A DNA stretch of 64,000 bases from Leptospirillum sp037442005 (GTDB lineage: Bacteria > Nitrospirota > Leptospirillia > Leptospirillales > Leptospirillaceae), in the NCBI GenBank assembly GCA_037442005.1, contig JBBIRA010000001.1, positions 47,076 to 111,075 on the forward strand, read 5' to 3'. Below the pieces are notes generated by a model. The model saw only the letters and a program-made list of their open reading frames with translations. It did not search any database and was not told the origin of the DNA. How positions within the stretch are numbered: position 1 is the first letter of the stretch; each line of letters starts with the position of its first letter. Made by a program: the position numbers and the translations under genes. Shown piece after piece: positions 23,285-31,947 of this stretch.

Positions 23285-24565
23285 CTAGGGAGCCTGAACC
23301 TCTTCCGACTGTTCCGGGAGAACGTCCGGACGCGTGGGGAGGGATGGCCGTCCGTACCGGTTCAAAAAGGTTTCCAGTGTGACCGGCGTTCCAACCATTG
23401 TTTCAAGACGCGTTGAGAAGGAGGGCCGGACCATGGTTTCCGCATTTTCAAGAGAAATGTTTCTCAGAAGGACCCACGCCTGTTCTTCCTTCTGGTCCCA
23501 GAAAAAAGGCTCGTCCATGCGTGTTTTTTCTTCGATTCCCTTCATCGTCGATCCATTTGCGCGGACCGGTAGCAGGGAGATATTGGGGATTTCATGGCGG
23601 ATCAACCCGATCATGTGTTCGGCCTGACGAATGTCATATCCTGCCGGAACCAGCCACTGTCGGGCATAACGGTATTGGGGCGACCAAGTAAATGTCTTGA
23701 CGCTGTTCAGGATAACCCGTTCCATTTTCTGGAGTGCTTTTCGGAATGTGGCCAGGCTTGTTCTCTGGAGAAAATCGGCATTGGCCGAAACGGAAATGAC
23801 CGGAAGAATCCTGGCACAGCGGATCATGTTGTGGATCCAGAGGTGGTTCAGGTTTTTTCTCTCTTCAGAGATCGATGATCCCCAAATGCGGGGAATCACG
23901 GGGAAGTTTTGGGGCATTCCCGGGAGGGTGGTGGGGTCCACCCCCCTGGCAAGGCCGATGGGCGTTCCCCGGGCTGTGCGGAAAATGACGCCGGGCTCAA
24001 ATTTCTGGCGATATTCCCCCTGGAAAGCGCCAAAAGCCAACGCGCAGAGTGTTTCTTCGTCAAGCTTGGTCAGCCACTCCGTGACATGGTGCTCCAGGAC
24101 ATTATCCCATCCGGAAAAGTTCGGGTTTTTGACCACGGAAACATCGGTTCCCGATCCTTCCGGGATAAAAAGAAAATGAATGCCGTTGGCAAACTTTCTG
24201 GCGGAGATGCCCAGCCTGGGGGGAAGCGTCAGGTCTTTTCTCCGGACCTTGAAGACGAGGTGGCTGCGTTTGTCAGCGAAGATCTGTGTCCGGAATTCGT
24301 CGAGGACACGGGACTCGGAACCGGGGATGATATCGGCCAGCGCGGTAAAGAAGAGGTCTTGGGCTTTCAGTGTCGGAAGGGTGGCGAAAAGGGCCGGCAG
24401 ATTATCAGACCGATAAACCAGGTCTCCGGTACGGGAGAAGCCCAGATGCCAGGCTTCAGGGGGGAAGTCGACCTCCCTCCGGGCCAGGGCCCGCTCGATG
24501 TCGGTCGGAGCCATGAGTGTGGGAGCCTGATTCATCAGGGGATGGGGAGCTGCAATGATTTTCAT
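23285..24565 (-). CDS. Protein of unknown function, 426 residues
   Basis: I do not recognise this family. It has no signal peptide and no membrane segment. It is mixed alpha/beta with several Trp- and His-containing stretches (NFSGWDNVLEHHVTEWLTKLD, IWGSSISEERKNLNHLWIHNMIRCARI, TFTWSPQYRYARQWLVPAGYDI). Coding quality is good: a long uninterrupted frame, normal codon use for the window, and GGAG nine bases before the ATG. It is followed on the same strand by the Rrf2 gene and preceded by the divergent glyQ, with its own promoter region between 24566 and 24889. Confidence 0.7.
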   Translation of the reverse strand: MKIIAAPHPLMNQAPTLMAPTDIERALARREVDFPPEAWHLGFSRTGDLVYRSDNLPALFATLPTLKAQDLFFTALADIIPGSESRVLDEFRTQIFADKRSHLVFKVRRKDLTLPPRLGISARKFANGIHFLFIPEGSGTDVSVVKNPNFSGWDNVLEHHVTEWLTKLDEETLCALAFGAFQGEYRQKFEPGVIFRTARGTPIGLARGVDPTTLPGMPQNFPVIPRIWGSSISEERKNLNHLWIHNMIRCARILPVISVSANADFLQRTSLATFRKALQKMERVILNSVKTFTWSPQYRYARQWLVPAGYDIRQAEHMIGLIRHEIPNISLLPVRANGSTMKGIEEKTRMDEPFFWDQKEEQAWVLLRNISLENAETMVRPSFSTRLETMVGTPVTLETFLNRYGRPSLPTRPDVLPEQSEEVQAP

Positions 24566-24889
24566 GGATGGACTCCGGTATCACCCCGATGATTGTGGTC
24601 GTCTCTCCGGGCGCTTTCGCGCAACCATTTTCATGAGAATCATAAGTTTGAATGATGTTTGGATGCAATAGGGATGGTCGTGAGAGAGAGGGGGGGAGCG
24701 CGAAATCATTCCGGGTTTATTTTTATGCATCTCTTTAATGTATTGCCCAAATCCTCTGATGTCGTTGTCTTTTATCCTGCATCCAAAGTATGATCGGGGC
24801 TGATTTCATTGCTTTGTTCCCGCTGGCCAGTGATCCGGTCTGGATCCGGTCTGTGGCTGTGATCAGGTAGTGTCTTGATGGAGGATGAT
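24566..24889. other. Divergent intergenic region
   Basis: About 320 bases between the unknown 426-residue gene and glyQ. A plus-strand promoter is likely at 24765-24794. No T-box leader is seen, and nothing else is recognisable. Confidence 0.4.
24765..24794 (+). promoter_or_regulatory. Sigma-70-like promoter of glyQ-glyS-ribD-ribE
   Basis: TTGTCT at 24765-24770 and TATGAT at 24789-24794, spaced by 18. It lies about 95 bases before the glyQ start. Confidence 0.4.
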
Positions 24890-25780
24890 ATGTCGGGGTC
24901 CGGAGCTCAGAATTTTCAGGAAATGATCCTGACTCTGAAACGCTATTGGGGAAACGAAGGGTGTCTGTTGCCTGAACCTTGGGATATGGAGATGGGGGCG
25001 GCGACCTTTCATCCGGAAACGTTTTTTGGCGCATTGGGAAGCCGCAGGAAACGCACGGCATATCTCCAGCCCTGCCGGCGCCCCACAGACGGACGTTATG
25101 GGGAAAATCCGAACAGACTTCAGCGCTATTACCAGTTTCAGGTCATCCTGAAGCCGTCGCCCGACGAGACGCAGTCCCTGTATTTGAAAAGCCTTGAAGC
25201 TCTGGGCATTACTCTCTCCGATCACGATATCCGCTTTGTTCATGATGACTGGGAGTCTCCGACACTGGGGGCCTGGGGGCTCGGTTGGGAAGTGTGGCTC
25301 GATGGCATGGAGGTGACCCAGTTCACCTATTTTCAGGAAATTGCCGGGATTCCGCTCTTTCCGATCACGGTCGAGATCACCTATGGTCTTGAACGGCTGG
25401 CCATGTACCTTCAGGGTGTGGAGAATGTCTACGATCTGGCTTACTCCCACGATGTCACTTACGGTGAAGTCCATCAGGAAAATGAGCGTCAGCAGTCCCA
25501 CTTCAACTTCTCTCAGGCGCCGGTGGACGCTTTAAGGGAATCCTTTTCCCATTGGGAAGAACAGTCTGCCCGACTGGTCTCCTCCGGTCTGTATCTTCCG
25601 GGGTACGAAATGGTTCTGAAAATGTCCCATACCTTCAATCTGCTGGATGCCAGAGGGGCGGTCAGCACTTCGGAACGACAGCGGTTTATCGGCCGTGTCC
25701 GGGGTCGTGCCCGGGCTGTGGCTTTATGTGCCATGGAATCGCTGGAAGGAAAAGCGGCTGGTACGGAGGTTGCCGGATGA
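24890..25780 (+). CDS. glyQ: Glycyl-tRNA synthetase alpha subunit
   Basis: Catalytic alpha chain of the bacterial tetrameric (alpha2beta2) glycyl-tRNA synthetase. 296 residues. It begins with FQEMILTLKRYWGNEGCLL and has the class II motifs LGSRRKRTAYLQPCRRPTDGRYGENPNR, then YYQFQVILKPSPD and ITYGLERLAMYLQG. ATG at 24890 is chosen because GGAGG lies five bases upstream and the conserved fold begins there; ATG 24878 and TTG 24875 are alternatives. Its stop overlaps the glyS start (ATGA). Confidence 0.96.
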   Translation: MSGSGAQNFQEMILTLKRYWGNEGCLLPEPWDMEMGAATFHPETFFGALGSRRKRTAYLQPCRRPTDGRYGENPNRLQRYYQFQVILKPSPDETQSLYLKSLEALGITLSDHDIRFVHDDWESPTLGAWGLGWEVWLDGMEVTQFTYFQEIAGIPLFPITVEITYGLERLAMYLQGVENVYDLAYSHDVTYGEVHQENERQQSHFNFSQAPVDALRESFSHWEEQSARLVSSGLYLPGYEMVLKMSHTFNLLDARGAVSTSERQRFIGRVRGRARAVALCAMESLEGKAAGTEVAG

Positions 25781-28011
25781 CAAATGACCTGTCTTTTCCC
25801 CTGCCAACGCATGCACTGGACCGGGCGGCGCTCCTGGAAGTGGGATGCGAGGAGCTTCCTGCCGGGCTGATGCCCTCTCTCCGGGAGTCCCTTCTTTCGG
25901 GAGCCAGACGGCTTCGGGAGGAGTTCCGGCTGGGAGAAGGGGATGTCCGTATCTTTGCCACCCCCCAGCGGCTGATTGTGTTTTTTCTTGACCTTCCCGA
26001 AGCGCAGGAGTCCCGTGTTGAACGGGTGACCGGGCCTCCCGCCCGGCTCGTGGGATCCCTTCCGGATCACCCCTCTCCTCAGGCGATCGGATTTGCCCGT
26101 AATCAGGGGGTTCCTGTCTCCGATCTGTTCCTTCTTGAGACGCCCAAAGGGGCGTATGTGGCGGTTGACCGGAAATTGCCCTCAAACCCGACCCGCGAGG
26201 TTCTTCCCGACCTCTTCTCCCGGCTTTTGTCGGGGATCACTCTTCCGAAATCCATGCGATGGGGCGAAGGGGCCGGCCCCTTTTTGCGACCGGTGTTGTG
26301 GATCCTCAGTCTGTTCGGGGAAGAGCCGGTTCCCTTTTCCTTCTGTGGGGTCTCCTCCGGTAAACAGACCCGGATGCCAAGATCCATGGGATTTCACTCC
26401 CTGACCGTCCATCATGTCAGCCATTATGCGACGATCCTTCCGGAATGGCCTCTTTTGGCCGATCATCAAAAACGCCGGAAAGCCATTTCCCAGGAGATTG
26501 ATACCGCTGTCAGGATGGAAGGAGATGGGGGACTGATTCCGCAGGGTGCGGTTTGGGTGTCGGATCCGGAACTTTTATCGGAGGTTTCCGACCTTGTCGA
26601 ACAGTTCCGTATCGTGATCGGATCTTTTTCGTCCTCATTCCTGGCGCTTCCGAAAGAACTCGTCCAGACGGTTCTTCGTGTTCACCAGCGCTATTTTGTC
26701 GTGCGTTCAAAAACGGGTGAGCCCCTTCCTTTTTTTGTCTGCGTCGCTGGAAATCCCCATGCCGATCTGTTCATCATCCGGTCAGGATATGAGAAGGTCG
26801 TACGGGCAAGGCTTGAAGATGCCCAGTATTATTTTGACCGGGACCGGATGCGGACCCTGTCGGACTTCTCGAGGGAACTCTCCGGCCTGAACCTTTTTCC
26901 CGGGGCCGGGACCTATGCGGATCATGCGTTGGCCACGCGGGATCTGGTCGACTGGTTTCTGGAGCGGGTCCCCGGGCCTGAGATCTTGGCATCGGGATTT
27001 TCCCGGAAAGAGCTGTCTTCGATGCTGGGCCGCATTGCCCTGGTCTACAAGGGGGATCTGGTCACGGGGCTTGTCAGGGAATTCCCGGAGCTTGAGGGGA
27101 TTATCGGGGGACATTACTGGAAATGGGAAAACAGGGAGATCCTCGCACGGGAAGACGGGGCTTCTGCCCGGATTCTCCTCGAGGCCCAAGCGATTTCTGA
27201 ACACTATCTCCCCCGATTTTCAGGGGATGTTCATCCGTCCTCACTGTGTGGGAAAGTGCTCTCCTCCTGTGCCAAGTACCTTCATCAGGTGGCGGCCTTC
27301 AAGGCGGGGCTCGCTCCCACGGGGTCTGAGGATCCCTATGCCGTCCGGCGGGCGGGTACGGGACTTGTCTCTCTTCTTTTTGAAGGCGGCTGGTCGATTT
27401 CTCCCACCGAACTGGCTGAACGGACCGCCGGTATTTTTGGGGAGACGGACTGCTCCCTCTCCTTGCTGAACTTCTGGCAGGAGCGACTGGAGAATCTTCT
27501 GGGGAAAGAGGCCCCTGTCCTTCTGGTCCGCTCGGCCATGGTTTCCCCTTCCGAACCGTTCGGACTAACCCGGAAAAGGCTCTCGTTCCTGAAGGCATTG
27601 ATTCCCGACCCGTCATTGGGGGCGGTCGTGATGTTGTATGGCCGTGTGTCCAACATCCTTGAGAAAGCCACGGGATCCCATCATTTTGATGCGGCCCTGT
27701 TACAGGATCCTTCGGAGATTTCCCTATGGAGCCAAATGCAGCAGCTGGGGTTAGGGCAACCGGATCCCTGGAGCAATCTGGCGCAGTCGGGGGATTTCCC
27801 TGAAATCTGGACGAAGACGCTTCTCCTTGTGGATCCTGTCAACCGCTTTTTTGATTCGGTGTTGGTCAATGCGCCGGATCCCGCTGTCCGTGAAAGTCGT
27901 CTTGCCCTTCTGGAGCGGCTTCTTTCAGGAATCGGAAAACTCGGAAAACTGTCATACCTCTCCCAGATCCTGAGCACCGGAGAGGGCAGCGGGGATGGCG
28001 TCAAGGCGTGA
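25777..28011 (+). CDS. glyS: Glycyl-tRNA synthetase beta subunit
   Basis: tRNA-binding beta chain of glycyl-tRNA synthetase, 744 residues. LLEVGCEELPAGLMPSLRESL at the start and later PKSMRWG, then KASVRARL-type (YEKVVRARLEDAQYYFDRDR) and PTGSEDPYAVRRAGTGL in the C-terminal part match the family. The ATG lies in an ATGA overlap with glyQ; the frame is open earlier, but that stretch is glyQ read out of frame. The end overlaps ribD. Confidence 0.96.
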   Translation: MTNDLSFPLPTHALDRAALLEVGCEELPAGLMPSLRESLLSGARRLREEFRLGEGDVRIFATPQRLIVFFLDLPEAQESRVERVTGPPARLVGSLPDHPSPQAIGFARNQGVPVSDLFLLETPKGAYVAVDRKLPSNPTREVLPDLFSRLLSGITLPKSMRWGEGAGPFLRPVLWILSLFGEEPVPFSFCGVSSGKQTRMPRSMGFHSLTVHHVSHYATILPEWPLLADHQKRRKAISQEIDTAVRMEGDGGLIPQGAVWVSDPELLSEVSDLVEQFRIVIGSFSSSFLALPKELVQTVLRVHQRYFVVRSKTGEPLPFFVCVAGNPHADLFIIRSGYEKVVRARLEDAQYYFDRDRMRTLSDFSRELSGLNLFPGAGTYADHALATRDLVDWFLERVPGPEILASGFSRKELSSMLGRIALVYKGDLVTGLVREFPELEGIIGGHYWKWENREILAREDGASARILLEAQAISEHYLPRFSGDVHPSSLCGKVLSSCAKYLHQVAAFKAGLAPTGSEDPYAVRRAGTGLVSLLFEGGWSISPTELAERTAGIFGETDCSLSLLNFWQERLENLLGKEAPVLLVRSAMVSPSEPFGLTRKRLSFLKALIPDPSLGAVVMLYGRVSNILEKATGSHHFDAALLQDPSEISLWSQMQQLGLGQPDPWSNLAQSGDFPEIWTKTLLLVDPVNRFFDSVLVNAPDPAVRESRLALLERLLSGIGKLGKLSYLSQILSTGEGSGDGVKA

Positions 28012-29192
28012 CACACCCCGACCCACCGGACAGGAAATGGATGACACAGGCCCTGACTCTGGCCCGAAAAGGCCGTGACACGGTCGCCCCGAATCCTCTT
28101 GTCGGCGCGGTCGTGGTGAACCGGGGTGTTGTCGTGGGAAAGGGGTTTCACGAACGTCCGGGACAGGCCCATGCGGAGGTCTGCGCATTGGCAGAGGCGG
28201 GTCCCCGGGCAATGGGTGCAGAACTGTTTGTGAATCTGGAGCCTTGCTGCCATCTGAAAAAACGGACGCCTCCCTGTACGAAAGAAATTATTCAGAGCGG
28301 GATCCGGCGAGTGGTGGTCGCAAGCTTCGATCCGAACCCCGAGGTATCCGGGGAGGGAGTCCGGGAACTCAGGCGTGCCGGGATTGATGTCTCGGTGGGG
28401 TTACTTGATGACAAGGCCTTTGAGCTGAATCGGGGTTTTTTTTCGCTCATGCGAAATCAGCGGCCCTTTATTACGTTAAAAGGGGCGGCAAGCCTTGATG
28501 GGAGGATTGCGACGTCATCGGGGGACTCCCAGTGGATTTCCGGTGGTCCTTCTTTGCTTTTGGCTCACCGACTCAGAGATACCCATGACGGGATTCTGGT
28601 GGGGGTCGGAACCGTGCTGACCGATGATCCGCTTCTGACCACGCGGATCCCAGGGAAAAAAAGCCGCAATCCGGTCCGGATCATTCTTGATACCCAGGCC
28701 AGGACACCGCTTGATTCCCGCGTCATGCAGACGGTTTCCAACTCCCGGGTGGTCATCATCGCGGGTTCCATGGCTCCGGAAAGCAGGGTCATGGCTCTTC
28801 GGGCGGCGGGTGCCGAAGTGCTCGAGTGTTCGCTTGATGAATCTGGGAATATTGACCTCGATTGTCTTCTCGACAAGCTTGTGCAATTGGGGATCCTGAC
28901 TCTTCTGGTGGAAGGGGGCGGCCATGTGACAGGTTCTTTCCTGTCCAGAGGGTATGTCGACCGGATCAGGCTTGTTTTGGCTCCGCTAATTATCGGAGGG
29001 GACGATGCGATCTGTTGGCTCTCCGGAGGACATTCGCCGCGCTCCCTTTCGGAGGCCCGCCGGTTTCCGGTTCCGATCCGTTCCCGGCAACTCGGGAACG
29101 ACGTCCTTTTATCCCTTGACCTCTGGGATGTGAAAACCATTGCTTCAGATATTGAACGGAAAGGAGAACGGGATGTTTTCCGGAATCATTGA
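28008..29192 (+). CDS. ribD: Bifunctional riboflavin deaminase/reductase
   Basis: Second and third steps of riboflavin synthesis: deamination and then reduction of the pyrimidine intermediate. N-terminal deaminase with zinc motifs HAEVCALAEAG and EPCCHLKKRTPPC; C-terminal NADPH reductase with TLKGAASLDGRIAT and LLVEGGGHVTGSFL. 394 residues, slightly longer than usual. The start is GTG in a GTGA overlap with glyS, so translational coupling is expected. It continues into ribE with a 20-base overlap. Confidence 0.95.
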   Translation: MTHPDPPDRKWMTQALTLARKGRDTVAPNPLVGAVVVNRGVVVGKGFHERPGQAHAEVCALAEAGPRAMGAELFVNLEPCCHLKKRTPPCTKEIIQSGIRRVVVASFDPNPEVSGEGVRELRRAGIDVSVGLLDDKAFELNRGFFSLMRNQRPFITLKGAASLDGRIATSSGDSQWISGGPSLLLAHRLRDTHDGILVGVGTVLTDDPLLTTRIPGKKSRNPVRIILDTQARTPLDSRVMQTVSNSRVVIIAGSMAPESRVMALRAAGAEVLECSLDESGNIDLDCLLDKLVQLGILTLLVEGGGHVTGSFLSRGYVDRIRLVLAPLIIGGDDAICWLSGGHSPRSLSEARRFPVPIRSRQLGNDVLLSLDLWDVKTIASDIERKGERDVFRNH

Positions 29193-29817
29193 ATCTGTCG
29201 GTATCCTTCTGGAAACGGAAGAGACCCATGGTGGACGGCGCCTTGCTATCGGGGAGGTTCCCTTTGCCGGGGAGCTTTGTACCGGTGAATCGGTGGCACT
29301 GAACGGGGCCTGCATGACGGTGGTCTGGGCCGATCCGGCGCGCGCCTCTTTCGGGATTGACCTGTCTCTTGAGACGCTGGCCGTGACCCGGATGGGGACA
29401 TGGACGCCGGGAACACGTGTCAATCTCGAGAGAGCCATGCGTCTTTCGGATCGTTTGGGGGGCCATCTGGTGCTGGGGCATGTCGATACGGTCGGAACGC
29501 TTCTTTCCCGGAGGAATGAAGGGGGAACGACCCTGATGACGCTGGGGGTTCCCGAGCGCCATGGGGCTCTGTTGATCCCCAAGGGATCTCTGGCGGTGGA
29601 CGGTATCAGTCTGACGGTGAATGCCCTGTCGGATCATCAGCGGGAAGGGCTTGTCCATGTGGAGCTCGCCATTATTCCCCATACACTCGCGGTGACCAAT
29701 ATCGGGGAGCGACATCCCGGGGACACGCTCCATCTGGAGTTTGATATCGTCGGGAAATACATTCTCCGCTCCCGTGAGGTGGAGCGAATGGAATCCGGGA
29801 ATACGCGGCCGCTCTGA
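29173..29817 (+). CDS. ribE: Riboflavin synthase alpha chain
   Basis: Dismutates two 6,7-dimethyl-8-ribityllumazine molecules to riboflavin. 214 residues in the expected two-barrel repeat: MFSGIIESVGIL and CTGESVALNGACMTVV in the first half, LGGHLVLGHVDTVGTL and KGSLAVDGISLTVNAL in the second. The ATG follows GGAAAGGAGAACGGG inside the end of ribD. ribBA and ribH, which usually follow, are absent here. Confidence 0.95.
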   Translation: MFSGIIESVGILLETEETHGGRRLAIGEVPFAGELCTGESVALNGACMTVVWADPARASFGIDLSLETLAVTRMGTWTPGTRVNLERAMRLSDRLGGHLVLGHVDTVGTLLSRRNEGGTTLMTLGVPERHGALLIPKGSLAVDGISLTVNALSDHQREGLVHVELAIIPHTLAVTNIGERHPGDTLHLEFDIVGKYILRSREVERMESGNTRPL

Positions 29818-29819
29818 TG

Positions 29820-30944
29820 TTATCCGGGCGATACGCTTTTGAAGGCACTTCCCGGAATCAGCTCCCGTAAAATTTTCCGGAGCAATGGACCGGAAGAGTG
29901 GACGGGCATGGGTGCAAATCCTGCCTTTTCGACAAATTCAGGAGACTGCCCCGGTCCCCGAACCCACTCAATCAGGTGGCGGACCTCTCTCATGCTCTCA
30001 TCGTCCAGATGGGGGTTGATCACCCAGTATTCAAAGTTGGCAGCCGGATAGGCGTTTTTTCCCGGTGGCCACCAGACAATGGATTCTGAAAAAGTTCTGT
30101 TGGTGCTGGCGCTTTTGACTGCGGATCGCCCTGCATTCATGATGCTCTGAACGGTCCCCCTGACATAAAACCCGTCGTGATTTTTGAGCGCTGCACTGGC
30201 TAATCCTGTCTTTTTTACCCAATGATGTCCTTCATAACCTATGCTCCAAGGGGTGTTGTAAACAGCGATTGCCAGTTGCCCGCTTCCGTTGACCCCTTTT
30301 CCTGCCGGCCAGGCGGGAGCCATTTCCCGTCCGATATCCTCTTGCCAGACCCGGGAGGTTCTGGTGAGGTAATCGGTCAGGACGAAGGTGGTTCCGGAGG
30401 CATCACTTCGATGGACCACCCGGATCAGACGATGAGGAAGCTTCAGTTCCGGATTTTGACGGGTGATCATCGGATCGTCCCATCGGAGGATCTTCCCGAG
30501 AAAAATCCGGGACAGGGTTTTTCCGTCGAGCCGGAGGGGGATTTGTTTTGCCACACCGGGAAGATTGTAGACAATTTCCACGTCCTCCATGGCGACGGGG
30601 ATGGCGACCAGACCGGGAAACTGCTTCTGGATGTTCCGGGTCTGATAGGCATCAGCCGCTCCGATCGAGACATTTCCCCGATAGGCTTCGCGGTACCCCA
30701 TGCCTGAGGCGGTGGAGGAGACATCCACTTTTGTTCCGGGATTTTTTTGCTCATACCCGGAGCTCCAGTCCTTCTCAAGAGGGTAAAGCATCGATGATCC
30801 GGTCATGGTGATCAGATTTCCGGCCGAAGATTGTTCCGATTGGCAAAGAAGAGCTCCCAGAAAGAGGGTCGCTGTTGCCAGACGGAAGAACCCTCGAAAG
30901 AGGATCCCCTGTTTTCTCGTCTGTTTTTGATCTGCAAAAGTCAT
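29820..30944 (-). CDS. pstS: PstS-like phosphate-binding protein
   Basis: Periplasmic substrate-binding protein of the phosphate ABC transporter type, 374 residues. After a signal sequence (LATATLFLGALLCQSEQSSAG) come NLITMTGSSMLYPLEKDW, STASGMGYREAYRGNVSIGAADAY, LPHRLIRVVHRSDASGTTFVLTDYL (the phosphate-loop pattern SxxSGTT) and GQLAIAVYNTPWSIGYEG. No pstCAB genes adjoin it. Instead a CHAD protein lies just upstream on the same strand. AAAGGAGCCTGAACG precedes the ATG. Confidence 0.88.
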   Translation of the reverse strand: MTFADQKQTRKQGILFRGFFRLATATLFLGALLCQSEQSSAGNLITMTGSSMLYPLEKDWSSGYEQKNPGTKVDVSSTASGMGYREAYRGNVSIGAADAYQTRNIQKQFPGLVAIPVAMEDVEIVYNLPGVAKQIPLRLDGKTLSRIFLGKILRWDDPMITRQNPELKLPHRLIRVVHRSDASGTTFVLTDYLTRTSRVWQEDIGREMAPAWPAGKGVNGSGQLAIAVYNTPWSIGYEGHHWVKKTGLASAALKNHDGFYVRGTVQSIMNAGRSAVKSASTNRTFSESIVWWPPGKNAYPAANFEYWVINPHLDDESMREVRHLIEWVRGPGQSPEFVEKAGFAPMPVHSSGPLLRKILRELIPGSAFKSVSPG

Positions 30945-31040
30945 CGTTCAGGCTCCTTTTTCTGAAGGGGAATGCAGGAGAGAGTGATTCGGTCAAAGTG
31001 ATCCTACCGGAAAAATCAGGGAATGATAAGGGGAGAGGCC

Positions 31041-31856
31041 TTAAACGGGGTGGTGAGGATGTTTTTCGATCGCCAGCTTGAGAAGCCGGAACAATTTTTC
31101 TGCAAGATGTTTCTTTTGTTTTCGGGCCAGGCTTTTGGCTCTGGATGTTTTCGGGGAAATCTCTTTGTTTTTGAGATGGGTTTCAAGGAGGTGCCAGTCG
31201 CCGATTTTCCCCAGGATTTTTAACGTCTTTTCCCGTGTTTTGCGGAGCGGGTCCGGGGACCTGTCCTGATCAGGGCAGGAGGCTTTCCGGATGAGCACCC
31301 CCTGATTCTGGAGTGTTTTTAACGCGATGCGGATCTTGTGGAGCTTTTTCGGATCAAGAGATTGTGATTGCCGAAAGGACGGGAGAAGGATGAAAAGCCT
31401 GTTTAAGAGAAAGGACGTCAGCGGAAACAAAGAAACACCGGAAGCTGAGGAGGGGAAATCAGGGTGTCGGGGAATGCTCATGGAAAGGTAGTTAACGTGT
31501 TTGTTTGCACCTTTCCGGTGTTTTTTAAGAAAGCGGATCAGCTCCCGGGCGTGAGCCTCCCGGGGGGGCAATAGTGTTTTCGGCAAATGAAGCCTGATAA
31601 CAAATTGTCCGAGGACATCGTCATTTCGCGTGTTTCGTGTTTTTTTCAGGGTCGTCTGAACCCATCGGGAGGTCTCTTTTGTCTCGGTCGCCTGGTTAGG
31701 AAACAGCTTAAGCCCCGCCTCCACCGATCTCAACAAGCGGCGAAACCGGTGGAGCGTTTTCGGAGTGGGATCGGTGATCATTCTGTTCTGATACTTTTTC
31801 ATGTCCGACAGGGCATCGGTCAGGATCGATCCGGTTGATTCTTGATGCCGTTTCAT
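31041..31856 (-). CDS. CHAD-domain protein (polyphosphate-associated)
   Basis: A 271-residue, strongly basic, all-helical protein. Conserved His/Arg/Lys helices are LHRFRRLLRSVEAGLKLF, NTRNDDVLGQFVIRLH and KKLHKIRIALKTLQNQG, the hallmarks of a CHAD (conserved histidine alpha-helical) domain. CHAD proteins bind polyphosphate and occur on its granules. No CYTH/triphosphatase domain is attached. It shares strand and neighbourhood with the PstS-like gene (about 95 bases apart), which fits a phosphate storage theme. Confidence 0.8.
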   Translation of the reverse strand: MKRHQESTGSILTDALSDMKKYQNRMITDPTPKTLHRFRRLLRSVEAGLKLFPNQATETKETSRWVQTTLKKTRNTRNDDVLGQFVIRLHLPKTLLPPREAHARELIRFLKKHRKGANKHVNYLSMSIPRHPDFPSSASGVSLFPLTSFLLNRLFILLPSFRQSQSLDPKKLHKIRIALKTLQNQGVLIRKASCPDQDRSPDPLRKTREKTLKILGKIGDWHLLETHLKNKEISPKTSRAKSLARKQKKHLAEKLFRLLKLAIEKHPHHPV

Positions 31857-31947
31857 GTGTTATTCTCCTGATCTCCACCATCTGTTTTCAATGTTCAAGT
31901 AAAGTATAAGCCGATATTCGTCTTTCTGCAGGGAGTTTGAGGACAAC

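Noticed and set aside
24566..24889. T-box riboswitch before glyQS
   Set aside because: No T-box sequence or specifier-loop structure can be seen; T-boxes before glyQS are mainly a Firmicutes feature.
25552..25776. 75-codon N-terminal extension of glyS
   Set aside because: It overlaps glyQ out of frame; the ATGA at 25777 leads straight into the conserved LLEVGCEELP.
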